DNA of 64,000 nucleotides from Sphingobacterium spiritivorum (lineage in GTDB: Bacteria > Bacteroidota > Bacteroidia > Sphingobacteriales > Sphingobacteriaceae): assembly GCF_016725325.1 (NCBI RefSeq), contig NZ_CP068083.1:4340001-4404000 (forward strand). Direction: 5' to 3'. Numbering within the stretch: the first letter of the stretch is position 1; every line of letters starts with the position of its first letter. Under the pieces are notes generated by a model. It saw nothing but the letters and a program-made list of their open reading frames with translations. It made no database searches and was not told where the DNA came from. A program made the position numbers and the translations under genes. Below are positions 1 to 9,063 of the stretch, in pieces.

Positions 1-419
1 CAAAGAATTTGCAGCGCAAGACAAATCTGGCTTTCTTGTGAATTTGCAGGATTACAAACAGCAAAGATCATAGCCAGCTGACTGTCTGCAATTAATTCGT
101 CGCTGTATTCAAATTCATGCTCAGCTTCAGGCATATCGGATTTTATTTCCTTTTTGATCCGGGATTCAAAAATGTCTCTGTGTTTGAAGTAATCTTTTGT
201 TTTATTTTTTGCTACAGTATAGAGCCAGGCTGTTGGATTTTCAGGGACACCATTAATTGCCCAGTATTCAGAGGCTTTCAGGAAAGTATCATTTGCAATA
301 TCTTCTGCCATTTCAATATCATGTAAACCAAAATGACGGCATAGAACAGCCGTCATTTTAGCATATTCCTGTCGGAATAAGTGAGGTAAAAGATCGTTAT
401 GTACTTCTTTATCAGACAA
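1..419 (-). CDS. ECF sigma factor (ECF42/SigJ-like), N-terminal part
   Basis: This is the N-terminal ~139 residues of an RNA polymerase sigma-70 factor of the extracytoplasmic-function type; the rest lies off the left edge. Region 2 is visible (PTAWLYTVAKNKTKDYFK), followed by a stretch like the region 4 entry of ECF42-type factors (MIFAVCNPANSQESQICLAL). The only usable start is a TTG at 417-419, behind AGAAAGGTG; an in-frame stop lies two codons upstream. It follows two small dimeric-barrel genes on the same strand with a 22-bp gap. ECF42-type factors are typically linked to DGPF/YCII proteins and carry a long helical C-terminal extension, which cannot be checked here. Confidence 0.85.
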   Translation of the reverse strand, partial: MSDKEVHNDLLPHLFRQEYAKMTAVLCRHFGLHDIEMAEDIANDTFLKASEYWAINGVPENPTAWLYTVAKNKTKDYFKHRDIFESRIKKEIKSDMPEAEHEFEYSDELIADSQLAMIFAVCNPANSQESQICLALQIL

Positions 420-441
420 TGTTCACACCTTTCTTAATACG

Positions 442-747
442 TTATCGTGTATCTTCTGAATTTCCAATGAAATTTAAAAATTCAATCTGAGGTTCAGAAG
501 CCAGGTTTTTATCCCGCTGCTCCTGAAAATGTATAAAACTTGCCGTATTCAGCAATTCCTGCTGGATATCCTTATTCTGATACTGAGAAAGGTGGACAAA
601 TGTATCACCATCTTCTTTTTGAAATACTGAATACAGAAACTGCGTATTGTCCAATTTTTTAAAGTCTGTCAGGAAATTTTGTATCCTTTCTTTATTGGTA
701 TTTACATATTCACGGTTTACAGTATACGTTACTTTTACTACGATCAT
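442..747 (-). CDS. Small dimeric alpha/beta-barrel protein (ABM-like)
   Basis: A 101-residue protein with no signal peptide. Its pattern (MIVVKVTYTVNREYV start, a helix around residues 15-32, then QFLYSVFQKEDGDTFVHLSQYQ) resembles antibiotic-biosynthesis-monooxygenase-like ferredoxin folds. No catalytic residues can be assigned. It lies between the YCII-type gene (23 bp upstream) and the sigma factor, so the three genes probably form one operon. The fold is inferred; the function is unknown. Confidence 0.6.
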   Translation of the reverse strand: MIVVKVTYTVNREYVNTNKERIQNFLTDFKKLDNTQFLYSVFQKEDGDTFVHLSQYQNKDIQQELLNTASFIHFQEQRDKNLASEPQIEFLNFIGNSEDTR

Positions 748-770
748 AAAAAACTTTTTTTTCAGGATTG

Positions 771-1112
771 TTAATCTCTTTTTAAAACTTCTCTTACTTC
801 AATACTTCCTCCAATTTTAAATACCGGATTGCTTTTTGCCATTTCTATAGCTTCATCAATGGTTTCTGCTTTTACTACAATATAGCCACTTATAAATTCC
901 TTAATTTCCGTATAAGGTCCGTCAGTGACTATGTTATCCGGTTTTACTGTTTTAGCACTTCCGGATGAAGGTAAAAGAGTATTTCCTTTGTCCGCCAGTT
1001 TATTTTGCGCCGCTATGCCAGCCAGCCAACTCATTCTTTCCTGCATTTGCTCTGGTGAAGGTTGAAAATCAGAAATGTCTTTTAGTCTGAAGATTAATGT
1101 GAATTCTTTCAT
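771..1112 (-). CDS. YCII/DGPF-domain protein
   Basis: A 113-residue protein of the YCII-related (DGPF) family. The family signature appears as TDGPYTEIKEFISGY near residues 63-77, and the C-terminal half (IDEAIEMAKSNPVF...IEVREV) is typical. These are small dimeric proteins of uncertain activity, often encoded beside ECF41/ECF42-type sigma factors, which fits the downstream gene. It is probably first in a three-gene operon. The role of DGPF proteins in the response controlled by the sigma factor is not known. Confidence 0.85.
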   Translation of the reverse strand: MKEFTLIFRLKDISDFQPSPEQMQERMSWLAGIAAQNKLADKGNTLLPSSGSAKTVKPDNIVTDGPYTEIKEFISGYIVVKAETIDEAIEMAKSNPVFKIGGSIEVREVLKRD

Positions 1113-1268
1113 TTTTTAACTATTTTAATGTTCGACCTAATGACGATTGATTTTTTAAAAGAGGGACATTTTTCAAAAACAAATTAGTGATTATTGATTT
1201 TACAAGCAAAGTATTTGATACTAAAATTGAAATACCCGATAAAAATTCCTAAAAAAATCTACAAATAA

Positions 1269-1868
1269 TTATATCGACTTAATGACCTGTTCAAACGGCA
1301 AACGGGATTTAGGATTAAGGGATGGTTGATTGTTGTCAGCCGTATTTCTGTATCCTATTGCAACCGCAAATAGTGCTTTATACCCTTCAGATTTAAGAAT
1401 TTTATCATATTCTTCATTTTGAATTCCCTCCATGGGTGTGCTGTCTATCTGCAGGCTGGCACAGGCCGAAAGAAAGAATCCAAGAGAAAGATATACCTGA
1501 TGCTGAAGCCAGCTTTTGATATCACGCTCTTCTTTTGGTTTCAAAAATTGATTATAATAGTTTACCGAACCCTCCGGAAGGTGTTCTGCAATTTGTTTTT
1601 CAAAGGCATGAATATCATCAATGGCACTAAAGACAACCAAGTGACTGGCCTGATTGATTTTTTCAGCATTCCAATAAGAGGCTGCAGCCAATTCGCTTTT
1701 TACTTTTTCATCCGAAACGAAAGTAAACTTCCATGGCTGACTGTTTATGGACGACGGACTTAACCGTATAATGTCTTTCAATGTTCCGATTTTTTCAGCT
1801 GAAATCTTTTGTGCCGGAAAGTAGCTTTTAGTGGTGTATCTGCTTTCTGCAAGTTTTAGAAAAGTCAT
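1269..1868 (-). CDS. Nitroreductase family NAD(P)H-dependent oxidoreductase
   Basis: A 199-residue FMN-dependent nitroreductase (NfsB/NfnB type), near the family's usual length. The N-terminal motif ESRYTTKSYFPAQKIS and the region LSPSSINSQPWKF (about residues 36-48) match the FMN-binding part of the family. The C-terminus has the usual GYR...NPKSRLPFEQV. Such enzymes reduce nitroaromatics and quinones in the cytoplasm. It is divergent from an HxlR regulator 96 bp away, which probably controls it. Confidence 0.88.
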   Translation of the reverse strand: MTFLKLAESRYTTKSYFPAQKISAEKIGTLKDIIRLSPSSINSQPWKFTFVSDEKVKSELAAASYWNAEKINQASHLVVFSAIDDIHAFEKQIAEHLPEGSVNYYNQFLKPKEERDIKSWLQHQVYLSLGFFLSACASLQIDSTPMEGIQNEEYDKILKSEGYKALFAVAIGYRNTADNNQPSLNPKSRLPFEQVIKSI

Positions 1869-1904
1869 ATTGTTTACATTTAAATTTATACTATACTTTT
1901 TACT

Positions 1905-1936
1905 GTTGCAAAACTAAGTATAGTGTATTATCTTTG
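1905..1936 (+). promoter_or_regulatory. Predicted promoter of the HxlR gene (Bacteroidota type)
   Basis: A -33 element TGTTG (TTG at 1906-1908) stands exactly 20 nt from a -7 element TATCTTTG (1929-1936), a full match to the Bacteroidota consensus TTG-N19-21-TAnnTTTG. Transcription would start near 1942, giving a short leader before the ATG at 1965. Confidence 0.7.
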
Positions 1937-1964
1937 CAATAACGGTCAAAAAAGACAGTAACAG

Positions 1965-2315
1965 ATGTATTGTATAGACGATAAAAAATATCCCTGCAGC
2001 ACGAGCCTGACTATGAAGTACATAGGAGGTAAATGGAAAGCGGTAATCCTCATTCATTTAATCGAAAAAAAACGATATAGTGAACTGAGAAAAGAATGTA
2101 AGTTGATAACAGAAAGAACTTTAAGTCTTCAATTAAAGGAAATGGAGGAAGACGGTTTGATAATCCGTACTGTCCATACGAGCAAACCTCCTCTTAAAGT
2201 AGATTATGAATTGACGGAATTTGGTAAGACACTTATTCCTTTGCTGGAAGCCGTCGCAAAGTGGGGAAGAGAAACTGCGGCAGCTAATAACCGGATAAAG
2301 GTCATGCCACAGTAA
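1965..2315 (+). CDS. HxlR-family transcriptional regulator
   Basis: A 116-residue winged-helix regulator of the HxlR/MarR-like family. The signature is present: YPCSTSLTMKYIGGKWKAVIL (first ~35 residues) with the conserved N-terminal Cys, ELRKECKLITERTLSLQLKEMEEDGLI as the recognition region, and YELTEFGKTLIPLLEAVAKWG at the end. HxlR proteins usually sit divergent to the redox gene they control; here that is the nitroreductase. The N-terminal Cys could be a redox or electrophile sensor, as in HypR/QorR-type members (inference). Confidence 0.9.
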   Translation: MYCIDDKKYPCSTSLTMKYIGGKWKAVILIHLIEKKRYSELRKECKLITERTLSLQLKEMEEDGLIIRTVHTSKPPLKVDYELTEFGKTLIPLLEAVAKWGRETAAANNRIKVMPQ

Positions 2316-2580
2316 TGTGTTAGCTGTTAAGGTTGACGAATGATACATTTATAATAGAATATGAATAACAGTTGCTGTTTCTGTCAGGTGAATTCCACCG
2401 TAAAATAGAAATAGTTAATAATAAACAAGAAGCTATGCTTTGGTAATACTTACAATTTCTTTGTTTATCAAGAAAGTACGGAGCAAATTTGTAGACATAG
2501 AATTATCTACTTTCTGGATAAATTGCTTAAATTTGTGAGTTTAGACAACTTAAGACCCCTTCTAATACTAAAATTAATTT

Positions 2581-5385
2581 ATGAGCAGATATAATGAATA
2601 TCTAAAGCAGATTGCAGACAGAGAAACCCAGGGACTTCACCCCTTACCGATTGATGGTGCTGAATTGATGAGCGAGGTAATCGCACAGATCAAAGATACA
2701 GACCACGAACATCGTGCGGATTCGCTGAATTTCTTTATTTATAATGTCCTACCGGGAACAACAAGTGCTGCCCGTGTGAAGGCGCAGTTTTTGAAAGAAA
2801 TTATTCTGGGGACTTCTCAGGTAAAAGAGATATCACCTGAATTTGCTTTTGAGCAATTATCTCACATGAAGGGCGGTCCTTCTATTGAGGTTTTGCTGGA
2901 TCTTGCATTGGGTGAAAACCCGGCTATTGCAAAGAGTGCTGCAGAGGTGCTTAAAACTCAGGTTTTTCTTTATGAAGCGGATACAGACCGTTTGGAGAAA
3001 GCGTTTGAGAATGGCAGTCCAATTGCCAAAGATATTCTTGAAAGTTATGCTAAGGCAGAATTCTACACAAAACTGCCGGATATACCTGAAGAGATTTCAT
3101 TAGTAACTTTCGTTGCTGGTATAGGTGATATTTCTACAGATTTACTCTCTCCGGGCAGTGATGCTCACTCCCGTTCCGATCGTGAGCTCCATGGTCAGTG
3201 TATGTTTGAGCACAATAAACATCAACAAAAGGACCTACAGGAACTTAAAGAAAAACATCCGGATAAAAGAATCATGCTGGTAGCTGAAAAAGGTACTATG
3301 GGTGTAGGTTCTTCCAGAATGTCAGGTGTAAATAATGTGGCTCTGTGGATCGGTAAATCGGCAAGTCCGTTTATTCCATTTGTAAATATTGCTCCTGTAG
3401 TAGCAGGAACAAACGGTATTTCTCCGATATTTCTTACTACTGTAGGTGTAACGGGTGGTATTGGTCTGGATCTTCAAAACTGGGTTAAAAAGTTTGATGA
3501 AAACGGCAAGTTGGTTGTAGATTCGGAAGGGCAGCCTGTTCTAGAACAAACATATTCTGTTGATACAGGTACAGTTCTTACCGTTAATACAAAAACCAAA
3601 AAACTATACAAAGACGGGCAGGAAATAATGGATGTTACATCAGCATTCACACCTCAAAAGATCGAATTCATGAAAGCCGGGGGGTCTTATTCTATTGAGT
3701 TTGGTAAAAAGCTACAGACTTTTGCCGCTAAAACTTTAGGAATCGTTGCTCCGACTGTGTTTGCTCCTTCCAAAGAGATTTCAAATCCGGGTCAGGGACT
3801 TACTGCAGTAGAAAAGATATTTAATAGAAATGCTGTCGGAACTTCGGGAGCAGTTTTGCATGCCGGATCTTATGTTCGTGCAAAAGTAAATATTGTTGGC
3901 TCTCAGGATACGACCGGATTGATGACTGCTCAGGAACTGGAATCAATGGCGGCAACAGTAATTTCTCCTATAGTAGATGCTGGCTATCAGTCTGGTTGTC
4001 ATACCGCTTCCGTCTGGGATAGTAAGTCTCAGCAGAATATACCAAGACTGATGAGCTTTATGAATGACTTTGGTCTTATTACTGCCAGAGATCCGAAAGG
4101 TGTATATCATGCAATGACTGATGTTATTCATAAGGTTCTTAACGATATTACTGTAGATGACTGGGCTATTATTATAGGTGGTGACTCTCACACCCGTATG
4201 TCTAAAGGAGTTGCATTTGGTGCTGACTCCGGTACTGTAGCGCTTGCACTGGCTACAGGTGAGGCCTCTATGCCTATTCCTGAATCGGTAAAAGTAACTT
4301 TCAAAGGTAAAATGAATGATCATCTGGATTTTAGAGATGTAGTGCATGCTACTCAATTACAGATGTTGAAGCAATTTAACGGAGAAAATGTATTTCAGGG
4401 AAGAGTTATAGAAGTACATATCGGTACGCTCCTTTCTGATCAGGCATTTACTTTTACAGACTGGACAGCAGAAATGAAAGCCAAGGCATCCATCTGTATT
4501 TCCCAGCCGGATACCCTTATTGAATCATTGGAGATCGCAAAAGACAGGATCAGAATCATGATTGAAAAAGGTATGGATAATGAGAAACAAGTACTTAAGG
4601 GTCTTATTGATAAAGCAAATAAACGAATTGAGGAAATCAGATCAGGTGAAAAACCACCGTTAACTCCTGATGAAAATGCGAAATATTTTGCTGAATTCGT
4701 AGTTGATCTGAACATTATCGATGAGCCTATGATTGCAGATCCGGATGTAAATAATGTAGATGCATCAAAACGCTATACACATGATACCATTCGTTCACTT
4801 TCTTACTATGGTGGAGAGAAACACGTAGACCTTGGTTTTGTTGGTTCATGTATGGTGCATAAAGGGGATATCAAGATTGTTTCCAAGATGCTGAAAAACC
4901 TGGAGGAACAATACGGAAAAGTAGAATTTCACGCTCCTTTAGTTGTGGCTGCTCCTACTTATAATATCATTGATGAACTCAAGGAAGAGGGAGACTGGGA
5001 TGTATTGCAAAGATATTCAGGATTTGAATTTGATGATGCAGCACCTAAAAGTACTGCCCGTACATCCTATGACAATATCCTGTATCTGGAACGTCCCGGA
5101 TGTAACCTGTGTATGGGTAATCAGGAAAAAGCTGAGCAAGGTGACACCGTAATGGCAACATCTACGCGTTTATTTCAGGGGCGTGTTGTTAAAGATTCAG
5201 ACCGTAAGAAGGGAGAATCATTACTGGCATCTACTCCGGTAGTTGTTCTGTCCGCTATTTTTGGAAGAACTCCTACCATTGAAGAGTATAAAGCTGCTGT
5301 TAAAGGAATTAAGCTAACGCAGTTTTCGCCTCCTATTAAAAAAATGACTACAGATTCTTCAGCCGCTCACCAGATTTCTTTCTAG
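2581..5385 (+). CDS. acnB: Aconitate hydratase B / 2-methylisocitrate dehydratase
   Basis: A 934-residue AcnB-type aconitase, which interconverts citrate and isocitrate through a [4Fe-4S] cluster; family members also act on 2-methyl-cis-aconitate. It has the AcnB layout: an N-terminal HEAT-like domain (about 1-160), the swivel domain, then the catalytic domains. Motifs seen include GGDSHTRMSKGVAFGADSG, GSCMVHKGD and the cluster-binding GCNLCMGNQEKAEQGD near the C-terminus. It is somewhat longer than E. coli AcnB. It probably stands at the head of its own transcript, with a small unknown gene 19 bp downstream. icd, the next TCA step, lies 10 kb away on the other strand. Confidence 0.96.
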   Translation: MSRYNEYLKQIADRETQGLHPLPIDGAELMSEVIAQIKDTDHEHRADSLNFFIYNVLPGTTSAARVKAQFLKEIILGTSQVKEISPEFAFEQLSHMKGGPSIEVLLDLALGENPAIAKSAAEVLKTQVFLYEADTDRLEKAFENGSPIAKDILESYAKAEFYTKLPDIPEEISLVTFVAGIGDISTDLLSPGSDAHSRSDRELHGQCMFEHNKHQQKDLQELKEKHPDKRIMLVAEKGTMGVGSSRMSGVNNVALWIGKSASPFIPFVNIAPVVAGTNGISPIFLTTVGVTGGIGLDLQNWVKKFDENGKLVVDSEGQPVLEQTYSVDTGTVLTVNTKTKKLYKDGQEIMDVTSAFTPQKIEFMKAGGSYSIEFGKKLQTFAAKTLGIVAPTVFAPSKEISNPGQGLTAVEKIFNRNAVGTSGAVLHAGSYVRAKVNIVGSQDTTGLMTAQELESMAATVISPIVDAGYQSGCHTASVWDSKSQQNIPRLMSFMNDFGLITARDPKGVYHAMTDVIHKVLNDITVDDWAIIIGGDSHTRMSKGVAFGADSGTVALALATGEASMPIPESVKVTFKGKMNDHLDFRDVVHATQLQMLKQFNGENVFQGRVIEVHIGTLLSDQAFTFTDWTAEMKAKASICISQPDTLIESLEIAKDRIRIMIEKGMDNEKQVLKGLIDKANKRIEEIRSGEKPPLTPDENAKYFAEFVVDLNIIDEPMIADPDVNNVDASKRYTHDTIRSLSYYGGEKHVDLGFVGSCMVHKGDIKIVSKMLKNLEEQYGKVEFHAPLVVAAPTYNIIDELKEEGDWDVLQRYSGFEFDDAAPKSTARTSYDNILYLERPGCNLCMGNQEKAEQGDTVMATSTRLFQGRVVKDSDRKKGESLLASTPVVVLSAIFGRTPTIEEYKAAVKGIKLTQFSPPIKKMTTDSSAAHQISF

Positions 5386-5404
5386 ATTTCTCGTTTGTAC
5401 AGCA

Positions 5405-5863
5405 ATGAAGATTGATGAAATACGTTTTGGATGCGTACGGTCTCAATTAGAAGATTATCTCACAACTACTATTTATATAAATGGAGTTGATCTCAGGATG
5501 ATAATCGAAAAGATTGAGACGATACAGCTTATTAAACATGGCTTGCGCATCCAAAACGGTTTCTATGAAGGGATTTCACCTTTCATCGCTTTTGATAATC
5601 AGAATCACTTCCTGTGTAAGACCCTGGCCGACTATATGTACTCCGGCAACAGGTATGCACTGTTTGATTACAAGTATTCCGGTATTCCGGGAGACCATAG
5701 CCTTACCTGTCAGATATCCATCGGATATGACGATGTGATCTGGCATGATTTTAAAAACTTCTCTAAAGTTCTTCCATTCGATCTAAATTACAGAGATCTT
5801 AAGTTTCGCTTTTGTATTAACCAATATCTGGATGCAATAAATAATGCCAGAGGAAATACTTAA
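5405..5863 (+). CDS. Hypothetical protein downstream of acnB
   Basis: A 152-residue protein not recognised as a known family. It has no signal peptide or membrane segment and looks like a compact mixed alpha/beta cytoplasmic protein with many aromatic residues (YMYSGNRYALFDYKYSG). It begins 19 bp after the acnB stop and ends before a short hairpin, so it is probably cotranscribed with acnB. Nothing in it suggests an iron-sulfur or TCA role. Confidence 0.65.
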   Translation: MKIDEIRFGCVRSQLEDYLTTTIYINGVDLRMIIEKIETIQLIKHGLRIQNGFYEGISPFIAFDNQNHFLCKTLADYMYSGNRYALFDYKYSGIPGDHSLTCQISIGYDDVIWHDFKNFSKVLPFDLNYRDLKFRFCINQYLDAINNARGNT

Positions 5864-5875
5864 CTCTTTGAAAAT

Positions 5876-5904
5876 AAAAGAATACTATTACGAGTATTTT
5901 TTAA
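5876..5904 (+). terminator. Possible rho-independent terminator
   Basis: AAAAGAATACT and AGTATTTTTT form a short AT-rich hairpin with a 6-nt loop, ending in T residues just after the small gene downstream of acnB. The stem is weak, so this is tentative. Confidence 0.4.
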
Positions 5905-6037
5905 AAGTTTAGAGTAACTTCGAAGACAGGCGGATCGAAATATTAATTTTCATCCTCTGAAAAACGTTTATGTATGCTACTGAAATATGGATAGCAATCC
6001 TGCAAAAGCAAATACTCAAATTAATCCATGAAAAATT

Positions 6038-6406
6038 ATGACAAAAGATGAAATTTTAAACCTGGAAAACAGGCTTTACAGCGCTATTAAAGAAAGTAAT
6101 ATACAAGAGCTAGATGAATTGCTGCATCAGGATTTACTTTTTATCAATCCATATGGAAATGTACTCACGAAAGAAGCGGACTTAAGTACTTATCGCGAAG
6201 GCAATCTGATTATCCATGAACTTACTCCTGATATTGAAAATCTGAATATTATTGATAATCTGGCAGTGATCACCTTAGTAATTCAGTTGAAAGGAAATTA
6301 TAAAGGCGAACCGTTTGGGGCTAAGTTTCGGTATATCCGGTTTTGGAAAGAATTTACCGAAGGCATTAAAGTAGTGGGTGGAAGCGCAATCCAAATTGAA
6401 GCCTAA
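6038..6406 (+). CDS. SnoaL/DUF4440-like NTF2-fold protein
   Basis: A 122-residue protein with the NTF2/SnoaL cone-barrel pattern: an N-terminal helix (ILNLENRLYSAIKESNIQELDELLHQDLLFINPYGNVLTKE), then strands ending in FRYIRFWKEFTEGIKVVGGSAIQI. It most resembles DUF4440 proteins, which are soluble and mostly uncharacterised. It stands alone, 175 bp after the previous gene. Confidence 0.75.
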   Translation: MTKDEILNLENRLYSAIKESNIQELDELLHQDLLFINPYGNVLTKEADLSTYREGNLIIHELTPDIENLNIIDNLAVITLVIQLKGNYKGEPFGAKFRYIRFWKEFTEGIKVVGGSAIQIEA

Positions 6407-6521
6407 GCATCTCAAAAAAGTATAACTATTAAAAGACATTGTAGCCGTATGGTATGGCAACGCTAACGCTGAGCTATATTAATGTGCTTTATTTCAGTTT
6501 CTTTTTATAAATCAGGTATCT

Positions 6522-7616
6522 ATGAAGAATATTGAACAGATCAATCCATTCCAAATCAGTGTTGAACAAACAGCCTTCGGAATATTAACCAGATTGGATG
6601 CGGATATAGAAATTGCTGCCAAAGGTAGTATTCCGTTCGGAGCAAAAACACTGTTGACAAATTATGTCTATAAAGAAAATGGAACTTATAATTTAATATA
6701 TACCATTATTGATGCTGACGGAGCTGCTGAAAGCTTTATAGAATATGATGGAATCCTGCCAACTCTATTTTTAGCGCCCAACGCAGAAAACTATGTTTCC
6801 ATACAACCCTACGATCCGGACAGGGATTATGAAATCAGTATTCCTGTTTTTAACCGTGAAAAAACAGAACAGCCAAAAGGAAACAGACCTTTTGTAGGTG
6901 GCTTTATCGGGATATCTAATCAATATTCCATCTTTTATGATGTAGATATCTGGTCGGAAACAAAGCCCGATAAACTCCTTGCAATAGAATTCAAAAATGA
7001 TGTGATAAAAAAGAAGCACAACATTAAAGTACCTCTTCCGAGAAACAACAATATATTTATAGAAAACAATGAAATTCATATATTGGCAAAAGACGGAGCT
7101 AAATGGTTACACAGACAAATTGATGAAAAAGGCAATGTAATCAGAGAGAGAAAACTGGAAACCAATCAAAAGTTTTTCAGGCAGATACTGAATTTATCCT
7201 TTGATAAAAAATCACACCTTCTGGCACAGAAAAAAGGGAAAATCATTCTGGAAAAAATAGATGAGAACGGAAAAAGCAGTACTGTTGAACTAATTGACAT
7301 ATCTGACCCATTCTTTAATACCTGGCAACCTGTAAAAATATCAGAAAATACTTTTGTTACCAGATTTAACGGTGAATTTGGAAACGGTTGGTTTACGACA
7401 AAAGATGACCTTCTTTTGGAGATATTTTACAGTAAAGGAGAAAAGGGGTATAAGAATTTATTAACAAATGAAGTCTTAAAGATGGACCATGATAACTTAG
7501 TTATTTCGGATCTAAACAAAACACATGATCAGGGTTATGCCATTATATTTTACCCCATGACCGACAGAAATACTAAAAACAAAACCTTGCTGATTCTAAA
7601 CCGGGAAGTTAAATAG
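6522..7616 (+). CDS. Hypothetical beta-rich protein
   Basis: A 364-residue protein of no family I recognise. It has no signal peptide or membrane segment and is rich in short strands separated by turns, with repeats of the type HLLAQKKGKIILEKIDENGK, suggestive of a beta-propeller-like fold (inference only). It is followed by a strong terminator and appears monocistronic. Confidence 0.65.
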   Translation: MKNIEQINPFQISVEQTAFGILTRLDADIEIAAKGSIPFGAKTLLTNYVYKENGTYNLIYTIIDADGAAESFIEYDGILPTLFLAPNAENYVSIQPYDPDRDYEISIPVFNREKTEQPKGNRPFVGGFIGISNQYSIFYDVDIWSETKPDKLLAIEFKNDVIKKKHNIKVPLPRNNNIFIENNEIHILAKDGAKWLHRQIDEKGNVIRERKLETNQKFFRQILNLSFDKKSHLLAQKKGKIILEKIDENGKSSTVELIDISDPFFNTWQPVKISENTFVTRFNGEFGNGWFTTKDDLLLEIFYSKGEKGYKNLLTNEVLKMDHDNLVISDLNKTHDQGYAIIFYPMTDRNTKNKTLLILNREVK

Positions 7617-7643
7617 TTGATTGCAAACAGGTTTGTATAGATA

Positions 7644-7682
7644 AAAACAGGGAAAGCGATTTGAGATCACTTTCCCTGTTTT
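7644..7682 (+). terminator. Rho-independent terminator
   Basis: AAAACAGGGAAAG and CTTTCCCTGTTTT form a perfect 13-bp stem around a 13-nt loop, 28 bp after the preceding stop codon. The rest of the gap to 7911 shows no gene. Confidence 0.85.
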
Positions 7683-7911
7683 AGTACCCGGAGCCGGTTC
7701 ATCACTTAGGTCGGGATAAATATCTCAACCTATTTTTCGTACCAATGCCTCTTGAGATGTCAAGAATATCTTTGTTTTATTTGATCTTATCAAATATTTA
7801 CTATTTTTTCTATTTTACCTCGAACCGTCTTTAAAAACCCTTAAAATCAGCTGACTGAACACTTTAAACCGAAAAAAGTGGCCATTTTTTGAATACCCTT
7901 CATCTGGAATT

Positions 7912-8994
7912 TTATTCGTTCCAAAGTGGATAATCAACATAACCACTTCTTCCGCCCCCGAACATTGTTGCCCTGTCGGGCATATTCAGTGTGGCATTTT
8001 TTTCAAACCGTACAGGCAAGTCAGGGTTTGCGATGTACAAGGTGCCAAATGAAATTAGCGCTGCAATACCTTTTTCAAGTTCGGCTTCGGCAGTAGCCTT
8101 GTCGTACCCGCCATTGGCAATAACCGTCTGGCCAATCTTCCCGCCAAAGAATTCGATCTCGTTTTCTGGGGCATAATGTTCAGGCATAGGAAAATGGGAG
8201 CTGCGCCTCATAATTTCCACATAAGCAAAGTCCAGTTTGTTCAGTTCTTCGATTAGATAGGTATAGGTCCCTGCAGGATCATCCAGCACCATATCTCCAT
8301 AAGGATGGAAAGGAGAGATTTTAATCCCCACCTTTTCACTTCCTACCGCACTGATCAATTCCTGCATCACCTCCACTACAAAGCGAACCTTGTTAGGGAT
8401 GCTGCCGCCGTAAGCATCCGTCCTTTGGTTGGCACTTTCAGCCAGAAACTGATTGGGCAAATAGCCATTCGCAGCGTGAAGCTGAACCCCGTCGAACCCT
8501 GCAGCCATGGCATTTTTTGCAGCCTGTCCAAAGTCCTTTATCGTCTGCTGGATTTCCGGAATAGTCATTTCCTGAGGTATCTCATAATCCTTCATCCCCT
8601 GAGAAGTATAATGCCGCATTCCGCGGACCGGCAAGGATGACGGCGCAAAAGGGAGCTTACCGTTCCTTTCAACAGAATGCCCCATACGGCCGGTATGCCA
8701 GAGCTGGGCTATGATCACACCGCCCTTATCATGTACCGCTGCTGTAACCTTTTTCCATGCTTCTATTTGTGGAGTCGTGAAAATACCAGGAGTGAGCGGA
8801 CTGCCTGTAGCTTCCTCACTGATCCGGATGGACTCCGTAAACAACAAACCTGCGCTTGCCCTTTGGGCATAGTAATCCACTGTCATGTCCCCCACCAGTC
8901 CATTGAGGTCTGAACGGCCTCTGGTCATCGCTGCCATGGCCATTCTATTTTTCAGGCTGATACCACCTAACTGTATTTTTTCTAAAAGTTTCAT
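7912..8994 (-). CDS. Old yellow enzyme (NADH:flavin oxidoreductase)
   Basis: A 360-residue FMN-dependent alkene reductase of the NemA/OYE family. Seen are the N-terminal LKNRMAMAAMTRGRSD, QLWHTGRMGH, the catalytic pair HAANGYLPNQFLAE (H-x-x-N) and the C-terminal FGTLYIANPDLPVRF. It is last of four minus-strand genes (mesX, mesD, transporter, OYE), 69 bp after the transporter. OYEs usually reduce activated alkenes. The linkage to a methionine synthase whose methyl donor is undefined raises a possible role in that pathway, but electrophile detoxification is equally possible. Confidence 0.9.
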   Translation of the reverse strand: MKLLEKIQLGGISLKNRMAMAAMTRGRSDLNGLVGDMTVDYYAQRASAGLLFTESIRISEEATGSPLTPGIFTTPQIEAWKKVTAAVHDKGGVIIAQLWHTGRMGHSVERNGKLPFAPSSLPVRGMRHYTSQGMKDYEIPQEMTIPEIQQTIKDFGQAAKNAMAAGFDGVQLHAANGYLPNQFLAESANQRTDAYGGSIPNKVRFVVEVMQELISAVGSEKVGIKISPFHPYGDMVLDDPAGTYTYLIEELNKLDFAYVEIMRRSSHFPMPEHYAPENEIEFFGGKIGQTVIANGGYDKATAEAELEKGIAALISFGTLYIANPDLPVRFEKNATLNMPDRATMFGGGRSGYVDYPLWNE

Positions 8995-9063
8995 ATTGGC
9001 ATTTTTCGTCCCATTTTGGAAATCCTATATCGAAGGATCAAGAGACATGACCGTAAATAAAAA

